DNA of 5,917 bases from Roseimaritima sp. GTDB lineage: Bacteria; Planctomycetota; Planctomycetia; Pirellulales; Pirellulaceae. The notes beneath the pieces were generated by a model. That model had not been told where the DNA came from. It ran no database searches and was given only the letters and a program-made list of their open reading frames with translations. The position numbers were made by a program, and so were the translations under genes. Where the stretch lies: the NCBI GenBank assembly GCA_007124075.1, contig SLFV01000453.1, positions 1-5,917 on the forward strand, in the 5' to 3' direction. Below are positions 1 through 5,917 of the stretch, piece by piece; position 1 is the first letter of the stretch; every line of letters starts with the position of its first letter.

Positions 1-1362
1 GCCATGATCGATAGCAAAGATTTGTTCGGTACCGTAGTGGACTTGGTGGGTGCCGAACGCATCCTGAAGAAATTGCCACCTGCTAGCGCTACCGACTTCG
101 CCACTACCGAGGGGCAATCGGACTTGCCCGCCAAAGCCGAAATGTCGATTTTCGGGTCGGTGATGAATTTCCTGGCGACCAGTGGAGTGCTGAATAACTT
201 GGATGCTCGCGAAAGAGCGATTATTGATTTACAAAAAAATGTGATGGTCCAGGTTAATAAGTTATCCCACATTGTAAGTGTTAGTTATGAAAGTCATGAT
301 CCGGCTTTGGCACAAGAGGTGGTGCATGGTTTGGTGGACCAGTACGTCAAACAGTACACGCGGACGCACCGCCCGGATCGGGGGATTGAGTTTTTGGAAC
401 AGCAAACCGAACAAGCCGCTCAAGACCTACAGACCAGCGAAGAGGAATTTGAGAAGTTCAAGACCGAGTCTGGCTTGGTGTCGATGACCGAGCAAAAGAA
501 ACTATACGTGGAAAGAATCGCTCGGCTGGAGAACGAACTGCTGGATACCGCTGCCCAGCTTCGGGCTGCTGAGGCTGAAGTCGAAACGCTGGAGGAAATG
601 CTTGCTTCCATATCACCCGTTGACGCGGTATCGGAAACTGCTGGCTCGGGAAACGATGCCATTGATGGGATGCGGCGGGACCTTTACCAATTACAGCTTT
701 ACAAAGAGGAACTGGCTGCCAAGTACAATCCGGCACACCCTCGCCGCAAAGCCGTTCAGGAAAAATTAAATAGCGCAGAAAAAATCTTTGCAGAAACAGA
801 AACAAAGTTGGTCGAACGCGTCGAGGGTCCTAGCCGTGTGTATGAAGGTGCGAAATTGCAATTGGTGCAACGCCGACCGCAGTTGGATGCGTTGCGTAAC
901 AAGCATGCGTTGTTGAGGACGCAACTGCGAGATGTCACGGCCGATTTGTCGCGTTTCAATGACTCCGAGACCCGTTTCCTACGACTGCAGCGGCGCTACG
1001 AACTACGCAACGACAACTACGTGCGGTTGGAAAAAAGCTTGCAGCAGGCGCGACTGGATTACGCGATGCAAGACAATAACGTGTCCAATCTCAGTGTGTT
1101 CCAGCCTGCTTCGATTAATCCGAAACCTAGTCGTCCCAATAAAATGGTCAACTTGCTATTGGGGATGGTGATGGGAATGGGCTTAGGGTGCGCCCTAGCT
1201 GTTGTACGCGACTATCGCGCAAAAATCCTACTCCCACCAAGCGAAAAGGACTCACCGGGACCGCCTTCTGCTGTTGTTTCTGGGGCGAAGTCACAATTCA
1301 TTCGCACTGATCGGCCGCAGCCCAACACGCCGACGGTCGAGCGATCCGAAGTCGGTGCTTAG
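1..1362 (+). CDS. Wzz/GumC-type polysaccharide chain-length determinant (co-polymerase), 5'-truncated by the window edge
   Basis: Inner-membrane co-polymerase that would control chain length of the polymer made by the Wzy-like neighbour. The first ATG is at 4, but the frame is open to base 1. The text there (MIDSKDLFGTVVDLVG) resembles the segment that in this family follows the first membrane helix, so roughly the first 80-100 residues are probably missing. Counting from the ATG at 4: a Wzz-like core at about 65-120 with the typical 'SYESHDPALAQEVV' stretch; long charged coiled-coil regions at about 125-205 and 225-315, separated by 'YNPAHPRR' (241-248), a pattern common in GumC-like proteins; a GNVR-type segment at about 320-372 ending in 'QDNNVSNLSVFQPA'; a second membrane helix at about 381-401; and a Pro-rich cytoplasmic tail to residue 452. 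No Walker motifs or tyrosine-rich tail follow, so there is no fused BY-kinase. The stop is TAG. The next gene begins 27 nt downstream. Confidence 0.88.
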   Translation, partial: AMIDSKDLFGTVVDLVGAERILKKLPPASATDFATTEGQSDLPAKAEMSIFGSVMNFLATSGVLNNLDARERAIIDLQKNVMVQVNKLSHIVSVSYESHDPALAQEVVHGLVDQYVKQYTRTHRPDRGIEFLEQQTEQAAQDLQTSEEEFEKFKTESGLVSMTEQKKLYVERIARLENELLDTAAQLRAAEAEVETLEEMLASISPVDAVSETAGSGNDAIDGMRRDLYQLQLYKEELAAKYNPAHPRRKAVQEKLNSAEKIFAETETKLVERVEGPSRVYEGAKLQLVQRRPQLDALRNKHALLRTQLRDVTADLSRFNDSETRFLRLQRRYELRNDNYVRLEKSLQQARLDYAMQDNNVSNLSVFQPASINPKPSRPNKMVNLLLGMVMGMGLGCALAVVRDYRAKILLPPSEKDSPGPPSAVVSGAKSQFIRTDRPQPNTPTVERSEVGA

Positions 1363-1389
1363 GCTCTGTTTCAATAGACGTACGCTGCC

Positions 1390-2757
1390 ATGCAGACGCA
1401 AGCCAATCAATTGAATCGGGCGACCACACGCTTTGGCGAGGCGTTTTCATGGCCGGTTTTTCTCGTTATCACTCTCTTGATTTCTAATACCGTTTCCGGT
1501 TCGGCGGATACGCTGACGATCAAAGGAAGTTCCGATCCGATCATGACGCAAACCGCTTTCTTGCTGCTTAAAGCGGTTGGCCGGGGAACGTCATTTCTGA
1601 TCTTAAGTTATCTGCTCTATCTCCAAGTGAACTGTCAGCGATTTGCGTTGAGCGGGAAATTGCTGCTGCCTTTCTTATGTTTCGCCGGATTAGCAGTCTG
1701 CTCGACTGCGTGGTCCCCACTTAAATCAACCACCTTATTCCAAAGTGCGTCGTTTCTGTTGCTGATCCTATTGGCGTGGGTAATAGCAGTTCGTTGGCGA
1801 TGCGAGGGAGATACGAGTCGCCTCCTGTGCTTTTGTAGCGTGCTATTAATCTTTGTGTCGGCCGCACTGATCGTTTTCCATTTCGCGTTCCCGCGTTATG
1901 GTGCGCTAACGCGGCTTTCGACTGGTTTGTTTCATGCAACCGCTGGTGGATCAACGGGAGCGCTAGGAGTTTTAATTCTGACGTCAAGTGCGATTCTGTG
2001 GGATTGGCGTTGGCCGCGATATTTGTTGTTTCCAGGCATGGCTTTGCATTTGGCTTGCATGACCATCGGTGGAAACCGGTTTTCTTTCGTTGCTCTACTC
2101 ATCCCTTTGGGACTGGTACTTTGTGTTGCAGCTAGTCGGTTCTTGATCGCACAGATCGTCATTGCAGGTAGTTTGTTCGGGCTGATATATCTTTTGTTTG
2201 ATCCAGGGCTCAAGCGAATCGAGTTCGTCCAAACACGTTTCACGGAAACACTATCGCAAGGACAAACGTCCGCGCAGATACAATCCCTCTCCGGTCGCGA
2301 GGAAATGTGGGCGGTGATCTGGGAGAACTTCTTAGTGTCACCCTTTTTGGGGCATGGTTTTTTTGTGACTTCGCGTACAGGTTCCATTTACGTATGGGAC
2401 CATTTTGGCAATTGGACTGCTCACAATGTCTGGCTACAGTCGTTAGCTTCGATGGGAATCTTAGGTACTTTGCTGCTTACCGTTGGCTTTGGTTTTATCG
2501 GGTTAAATCTATTTCGTCCCCTCGTGAACCAGAACCACCCTGCTTGGCATCATTCGGTGTTTAGTTTGGCTTTATTGAGCTGGATATTCATTTGGGGTTT
2601 ATTAAACGAAGCTTTCTTGGGGCCGCTGCTACCCGAATCGGTCATTTTTGCGATCGTCCTTGGGTTGGGAACGGCTAGTTGTATCCATTATGTTCGGCCT
2701 GACTGCGGCTCAGAGGTTCCTACTACTACCTTGGCGGCGTTACTTCCGAAGAACTAG
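1390..2757 (+). CDS. O-antigen ligase / polysaccharide polymerase-like membrane protein (Wzy_C family)
   Basis: Predicted inner-membrane protein of 455 residues with about 11-12 hydrophobic helices (for example 19-37, 54-78, 89-106, 119-135, 145-165, 211-226, 230-270, 349-370, 388-408, 417-431). A large, probably periplasmic loop lies at about 271-345. The Wzy_C (PF04932) signature is visible: 'SLSGREEMW' (299-307), then 'SPFLGHGFF' (317-325), then 'AHNVWLQSLASMGILG' (344-359). 'GGNR' (R230), R303 and H345 sit in an order and spacing like the conserved Arg/Arg/His of WaaL-type ligases. The family both polymerises lipid-linked repeat units and ligates finished glycan, and sequence alone does not separate these roles. 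Position beside a Wzz-like protein favours polymerase. The start is well fixed: an in-frame TAG lies at 1375-1377 with no other start codon before the ATG. No clear ribosome-binding site is seen. The stop is TAG. Confidence 0.85.
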   Translation: MQTQANQLNRATTRFGEAFSWPVFLVITLLISNTVSGSADTLTIKGSSDPIMTQTAFLLLKAVGRGTSFLILSYLLYLQVNCQRFALSGKLLLPFLCFAGLAVCSTAWSPLKSTTLFQSASFLLLILLAWVIAVRWRCEGDTSRLLCFCSVLLIFVSAALIVFHFAFPRYGALTRLSTGLFHATAGGSTGALGVLILTSSAILWDWRWPRYLLFPGMALHLACMTIGGNRFSFVALLIPLGLVLCVAASRFLIAQIVIAGSLFGLIYLLFDPGLKRIEFVQTRFTETLSQGQTSAQIQSLSGREEMWAVIWENFLVSPFLGHGFFVTSRTGSIYVWDHFGNWTAHNVWLQSLASMGILGTLLLTVGFGFIGLNLFRPLVNQNHPAWHHSVFSLALLSWIFIWGLLNEAFLGPLLPESVIFAIVLGLGTASCIHYVRPDCGSEVPTTTLAALLPKN

Positions 2758-2763
2758 GCAGCT

Positions 2764-3585
2764 ATGCAAACTTCACTTACTCGCAAGCGGGAAACCGATT
2801 CCCCTCAAAGTCCGTCCGCTCACATGCCAGATTTCCAATGGCCCGACAAGGTCAAACTGTTGGGCATGGACGTCAGTTGTGTCGACTACCAGCAGGCGAC
2901 AGATGCGATTTTTTCAGCGGTCTCCCATAATCAACCGGGACTGGTAAGTTGCCACGCCGTGCATGCGGTTGTCACCCTGACAGCGACCTCCGAGCTGTGT
3001 GACATGATGAACCAATTTCAGATGGTCACGCCCGACGGGCAACCGGTGCGTTGGGCGATGAATTGGCTGCATGGGACACGATTAAGGGATCGGGTTTATG
3101 GACCGGAATTGATGCTGCGGGTTTGCCAGATTGCGGCGGACGAACGAGTTCCGATTTATCTCTACGGTGGAAACGAATTTGTTTCGAAAAGGCTCGCTGT
3201 AAAACTGCGGGAGCGATTTCCCGACCTCCTGGTTGCGGGTGCGGAAGCGCCCCCGTTTCGACCAATCAGCGAAGCGGAAGATCGCGAGGTTGCCGACCGT
3301 ATTAACCAAAGCGGGGCGAAGATTGTGTTTGTTGGGCTCGGTTGTCCCAAGCAGGACTTGTTTGCGTTTCGTCAACGCAATGCAATCAATGGCGTAACCA
3401 TTTGCGTTGGTGCCGCGTTTGATTTTCATGCAGGAGTCAAGTCGATGGCACCGGCCTGGATGCAGGCCAGCGGACTGGAATGGTTGTACCGACTGTGGCA
3501 AGAACCGCGTCGGCTGACGTGGCGATACCTTGTGACCAACACCGTTTTTCTAGCGCGATTTGCGAAACAATGGCTTCGTAATTAG
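2764..3585 (+). CDS. WecG/TagA/CpsF-family glycosyltransferase
   Basis: Cytoplasmic, peripherally membrane-bound glycosyltransferase. Known relatives move ManNAc (TagA) or ManNAcA (WecG) onto an undecaprenyl-linked sugar; the donor here is unknown. The 273 residues cover the whole domain, with homology starting near residue 28. Visible motifs: 'TPDGQPVRW' (89-97, D91 matching the conserved catalytic-region Asp), 'RVYGPELML' (110-118), 'YLYGG' (132-136), 'VGLGCPKQD' (190-198), 'GAAFDFHAG' (216-224), 'GLEWLYRLWQEPRR' (237-250) and R254. The EW..RL..EPRR tail is the family's basic C-terminal appendage, thought to contact membrane. Departures from the usual pattern: 'SCH' (62-64) where Thr-x-Asn is typical, PKQD for PKQE, and 'MAP' (228-230) for RAP. 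The start is 6 nt after the preceding stop, with AGG 5 nt upstream, inside that stop region. A second in-frame ATG at 2824 lacks such a site and is less likely. Translational coupling with the upstream gene is probable. The stop is TAG. Confidence 0.9.
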   Translation: MQTSLTRKRETDSPQSPSAHMPDFQWPDKVKLLGMDVSCVDYQQATDAIFSAVSHNQPGLVSCHAVHAVVTLTATSELCDMMNQFQMVTPDGQPVRWAMNWLHGTRLRDRVYGPELMLRVCQIAADERVPIYLYGGNEFVSKRLAVKLRERFPDLLVAGAEAPPFRPISEAEDREVADRINQSGAKIVFVGLGCPKQDLFAFRQRNAINGVTICVGAAFDFHAGVKSMAPAWMQASGLEWLYRLWQEPRRLTWRYLVTNTVFLARFAKQWLRN

Positions 3586-3634
3586 GCTCGTAGTGGAACG
3601 TTTGTGCGAATAACCTATGCATGGGTTTCAACAC

Positions 3635-3676
3635 GTCGCGGATGATGCCGCAAGCCGACCAACCGCAGACTTTTTT
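3635..3676 (+). terminator. Possible weak intrinsic terminator in the 125-nt gap after the glycosyltransferase gene
   Basis: GTCGCGG (3635-3641) can pair with CCGCAGAC (3663-3670), giving seven base pairs with one bulged A (3667). Six T residues follow directly at 3671-3676. The loop of 21 nt is long, and a competing small hairpin GCGG/CCGC (3638-3641 with 3648-3651) exists, so the structure is not strong. If real, it ends the wzz-like/wzy-like/wecG-like transcript, and the epimerase gene would need its own promoter. The rest of 3586-3710 shows no recognisable gene or RNA. Confidence 0.28.
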
Positions 3677-3710
3677 CCCTTTCTTAATGCCTTTGTAATC
3701 GATTGGATAT

Positions 3711-4715
3711 ATGAATCACCCCAAAGTTCTTATTGCCGGTGCAGGCGGATTTATTGGCGGCCATTTAGTGAAGTATTTGCTGTCTAAAGGTGTCCGCGAA
3801 CTCCGCGCTGTCGATATTAAACCACTAAGCGAATGGTATCAGGTTTTTCCGGAAGTGGACAACCGGGTCGCTGATCTGCGCGACCGCGATGCTTGTGATG
3901 CAGCCTGCCAGGCAGTCGACCATGTTTACAATTTGGCGTGCGACATGGGCGGCATGGGCTTCATTGAAAATAACAAAGCAGCCTGCATGATTTCAGTGCT
4001 GATCAACACTCATTTGCTCCTTGCCGCTCGCGATGCTGGCGCCTCGCGTTATTTTTATGCCAGCTCAGCCTGCGTCTACAACGCGGAAAAACAGCAGTCG
4101 TCGAATGTCACACCACTAAAAGAAAGTGATGCGTACCCCGCTCTGCCTGAAGATGGTTATGGGTGGGAAAAACTGTTTTCGGAGCGGATGTGTCGGCATT
4201 TTCAAGAAGATTTCGGCTTGACCACCCGCGTTGCACGTTTTCACAACGTGTATGGTCCTGACGGCACGTGGGAAGGGGGGCGCGAGAAGGCCCCCGCGGC
4301 GATCTGCAGGAAGGTCCTGGAGGCCGTTCAGCTAGGCGTTCACTCGATCGAGATTTGGGGCGATGGGACGCAAACCCGCAGTTTCATGTATATCGATGAC
4401 TGCCTGCACGGCATCGACTTGATCATGCATTCGGATATCACCCAGCCGATCAATCTAGGTTCCAACGAGTTGGTGACCATTAATGACTTGGTTAGTTTGG
4501 TTGAATCTATCGCCAATGTTCAATTAGATCGCCGCTACCTCTTGGATGCCCCCAAGGGCGTTAATGGCCGAAATAGCGATAACACGTTGATCCAAAGCTT
4601 GCTGGGCTGGCAGCCATCGATTACCCTGAAAACTGGAATGGCCGCAACCTACCACTGGATTGAGCAGCAGATATTGGATAAAGCAAAGCGAGAACTTTCG
4701 CAAGCATCACCGTAG
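3711..4715 (+). CDS. gme: GDP-mannose 3,5-epimerase (plant GME-like; extended SDR family)
   Basis: Cytosolic NAD-dependent epimerase. Characterised GMEs convert GDP-D-mannose to GDP-L-galactose, with GDP-L-gulose as the C5-only product. The 334 residues are a full-length extended SDR. An NAD-binding GxxGxxG lies at 10-16 (G10, G13, G16). 'CDMGGMGFIENN' (77-88) closely resembles the plant enzyme's 'ADMGGMGFI' stretch. 'SSACVY' (118-123) carries C121; Y150 and K154 form YxxxK; 'RFHNVYGPDGTWEGGREKAP' (176-195) carries K193. C121, Y150, K154 and K193 all match the catalytic Cys, Tyr, Lys and Lys of Arabidopsis GME at a constant offset as I recall its numbering. 'WGDGTQTRSF' (216-225) and 'GRNSDNTLI' (286-294, R287) are also GME-like. 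The start is fixed by an in-frame TAA at 3696-3698 with no alternative start codon between; the ribosome-binding site is poor. The stop is TAG. It is probably the supplier of an L-hexose donor for the polymer of this locus. Confidence 0.92.
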   Translation: MNHPKVLIAGAGGFIGGHLVKYLLSKGVRELRAVDIKPLSEWYQVFPEVDNRVADLRDRDACDAACQAVDHVYNLACDMGGMGFIENNKAACMISVLINTHLLLAARDAGASRYFYASSACVYNAEKQQSSNVTPLKESDAYPALPEDGYGWEKLFSERMCRHFQEDFGLTTRVARFHNVYGPDGTWEGGREKAPAAICRKVLEAVQLGVHSIEIWGDGTQTRSFMYIDDCLHGIDLIMHSDITQPINLGSNELVTINDLVSLVESIANVQLDRRYLLDAPKGVNGRNSDNTLIQSLLGWQPSITLKTGMAATYHWIEQQILDKAKRELSQASP

Positions 4716-4743
4716 GATACGCGGCGGAAATCGCTGGGATGGT

Positions 4744-5841
4744 TTATCCGTCGCTTGCCTGGAAGCGTGCGTTGCGGAAGCGATGTTTCATTTTTCGCGA
4801 GATGTTCAGCGTTGAACTGCCCAAGTAGGTCGCCTCCCAGGCGTGAATCGAACGGCGGAGGAATTTCCGGACCCGGTTTCGCCAAGGACGACGATCAACA
4901 ATGCCGATGGCAAGATGGTCTAAGTGGTTCGCCAATTTGGCTTTCAACGGATTGTGGCCACGTCCGAGATCGATTTGTTGAATACCTTCAGCGGCAAGCT
5001 TGCGAATCAATTCCAGTTGGAGGATGGTTCCTGGAGAGTAACTTCCGCGGCTTGGTTGGTAGCTTGGAATCCACGCGTTGAATACCGTTCCGCTGCGTTG
5101 CCCCAACAGTGTCGCGATCAATTCGTCACCCGCGTATAAGCAGGACAAACAACCGGAAAAACCCTCGCTTTGGGTTTGCATAGTTTGATACAGCAACTCC
5201 CGCACCCAGCCCTCACGGTAGCAGTTGTAGATTCCTTGCCGAATCAGTTGCTGTTCTTTCCAATCGATCAAAGCTTGCAAAGCGTGGGGGTCGGCTTGAT
5301 GCAATTCGAACCGCAACGTTCCCAGTTCGCGTTCCAATTTGCGACGTTTGCGTCGCTGCTGTTCGCACCAATTGCGGTGCCGTACAGCCAGTTGCTCGAA
5401 ATACTTATCCGCACCCTGGGGCAGTCGAATCGTGTAAGCGGGGTCAATCTGATTAGTGAATGGTTGCAGGGCGGATTGGATTGATGGCAGGTGATCGAAG
5501 CTCCAGGTTTCTAGTCCACAGTGTCGCAATAATTCCAGCACACCTGCGGCAGGCAGGCCCGCGGGCGGCGTTAGGATTGCGTGCCGGTCTGTAAGGATTC
5601 CACCGATCGGAACCGCATGTTTCGGCTTCCGACGTTCAAACGCAAAAAAACAGTCTCCGGTCGACGGGATACGCCAAACGGCCAATTCCGTCGCGGGTCG
5701 AACCGTCGCAACCAAGGCTAGCCAACGTAAATGCAGTTGTGGATGATCAAAGCCCTTGATTGCCGCTTGATTTGCTTCCCAACGGGCTTGCCACCGATCA
5801 GTCAGCGCCGCAGGCAGCGGGGAGCGATATAATTGAAACAT
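4744..5841 (-). CDS. FemAB/CelD-like GNAT acyltransferase (Acetyltransf_6 type)
   Basis: Probable cytoplasmic N-acyltransferase of 365 residues, full length for the CelD/BcsL-like group often found in polysaccharide loci. Acyl donor and acceptor are unknown. The N-terminal half (1-140) is a poorly conserved GNAT-like lobe. From about 145 to 300 comes the recognisable domain: 'YFEQLAVRHR' (147-156), a very basic helix rich in RR/KR (162-171), 'LIDWKEQQL' (191-199), 'NCYREGW' (206-212), 'GCLSCLYAGDELIATLLGQR' (230-249), 'NAWIPSY' (255-261), 'YSPGTILQLELI' (268-279), and 'IDLGRGHNPLKAKLANH' (290-306). The last three are typical of the second GNAT lobe of this family. The C-terminal tail (315-365) is strongly basic. 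The ATG is the only start downstream of an in-frame TAG (5859-5857), and GGAAG lies 7 nt before it. The stop is TAA, 28 nt from the convergent epimerase gene. A role in decorating the polymer is inferred from context only. Confidence 0.8.
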   Translation of the reverse strand: MFQLYRSPLPAALTDRWQARWEANQAAIKGFDHPQLHLRWLALVATVRPATELAVWRIPSTGDCFFAFERRKPKHAVPIGGILTDRHAILTPPAGLPAAGVLELLRHCGLETWSFDHLPSIQSALQPFTNQIDPAYTIRLPQGADKYFEQLAVRHRNWCEQQRRKRRKLERELGTLRFELHQADPHALQALIDWKEQQLIRQGIYNCYREGWVRELLYQTMQTQSEGFSGCLSCLYAGDELIATLLGQRSGTVFNAWIPSYQPSRGSYSPGTILQLELIRKLAAEGIQQIDLGRGHNPLKAKLANHLDHLAIGIVDRRPWRNRVRKFLRRSIHAWEATYLGSSTLNISRKMKHRFRNARFQASDG

Positions 5842-5856
5842 GAAGCAGCTTCCGAC

Positions 5857-5917
5857 CTAGGTTTGATTCCGCAGCCGATAACTTTTCCTGCGTCTCAGCA
5901 TCCGCAGGGGTACCTGA
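5857..5917 (-). CDS. Possible 3' end of a further minus-strand gene, cut by the window edge
   Basis: On the minus strand the frame that includes the acyltransferase start is open from the window edge to a TAG at 5859-5857. It encodes 19 residues ending in a strongly basic run (PLRMLRRRKSYRLRNQT). A basic C-terminus like this would suit a membrane or membrane-associated protein, and the stop would lie 15 nt before the acyltransferase start, typical of an operon. A second minus-strand frame is also open across this stretch and runs into the acyltransferase gene, and a plus-strand frame is open to the edge too. The call is therefore weak. Confidence 0.2.
   Translation of the reverse strand, partial: QVPLRMLRRRKSYRLRNQT

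Noticed and set aside
1932..2387. 151-codon minus-strand open frame opposite the Wzy-like gene
   Set aside because: The protein is low in recognisable motifs and lies wholly antisense to a membrane protein with a clear family signature. It is an out-of-frame shadow.
2824..2826. Alternative downstream start for the WecG-like gene
   Set aside because: It would still keep the conserved domain, but no ribosome-binding-like sequence precedes it, whereas the ATG at 2764 has AGG at a good distance and tight spacing to the upstream stop.
3082..3501. 139-codon minus-strand open frame opposite the WecG-like gene
   Set aside because: Fully antisense to a well-conserved glycosyltransferase domain, with no recognisable domain of its own.
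3621..3698. 25-codon open frame in the 125-nt gap, starting ATGGGTTTC
   Set aside because: No ribosome-binding site, no recognisable peptide type, and short enough to occur by chance.
3671..3699. Promoter-like TTTTTT, 17-nt spacer, TGTAAT before the epimerase gene
   Set aside because: The -10 element is close to consensus but the -35 matches at only two positions. It overlaps the T-run of the possible terminator and would leave almost no leader before the ATG.
5887..5908. Inverted repeat CCTGCG ... CGCAGG with a 10-nt loop
   Set aside because: Six base pairs, no T-run on the minus strand after it, and it lies in possibly coding sequence, so chance is the simplest explanation.
1..5917. Search for CRISPR arrays, insertion-sequence ends, tRNA genes and direct repeats
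   Set aside because: No repeated units, cloverleaf pattern or transposase motifs were seen by eye, and nearly all the window is accounted for by coding sequence.

Overview
The window is a stretch of a bacterial surface- or exo-polysaccharide locus. It has four plus-strand genes, one minus-strand gene that converges on them, and almost no non-coding DNA. Mixed-family gene content, roughly half G+C by eye, weak Shine-Dalgarno sequences and a WecG/TagA-type enzyme with a 'TPDGQPVRW ... RVYGPELMLRV' pattern together suggest a Planctomycetota-like bacterium. This placement rests on recalled family resemblance and is tentative.

Layout: (1) 1-1362, the 3' part of a Wzz/GumC-type polysaccharide co-polymerase that has lost its N-terminus to the window edge. 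(2) 1390-2757, a polytopic O-antigen ligase/polymerase-like protein (Wzy_C family). (3) 2764-3585, a WecG/TagA/CpsF-family glycosyltransferase starting 6 nt after the previous stop. These three form a tight, probably co-transcribed block. (4) A 125-nt gap (3586-3710) holds a possible weak intrinsic terminator. (5) 3711-4715 is a very clear GDP-mannose 3,5-epimerase, similar to the plant enzyme that makes GDP-L-galactose. (6) After only 28 nt comes 4744-5841 on the minus strand, a FemAB/CelD-like GNAT acyltransferase. (7) The last 76 nt are unresolved; a minus-strand frame there may be the C-terminal end of a further gene upstream of the acyltransferase.

How the parts may fit together (inference): the epimerase makes an unusual L-hexose nucleotide (GDP-L-galactose and/or GDP-L-gulose) from GDP-mannose. 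The WecG-like enzyme adds a sugar to the lipid-linked intermediate on the cytoplasmic side. The Wzy_C protein polymerises the repeat units or ligates the glycan outside the membrane, and the Wzz-like protein sets chain length. The GNAT protein may acylate an amino-sugar or other amine group of the polymer. No flippase (Wzx), outer-membrane exporter (Wza), initiating phosphoglycosyltransferase or tyrosine kinase is visible, so the cluster must continue beyond the window.

I found no RNA genes, insertion sequences, CRISPR arrays or clear repeats. The most notable points are the plant-like epimerase in a bacterial glycan locus and the altered conserved residues in the WecG-like enzyme. I see no clearly undescribed system here.
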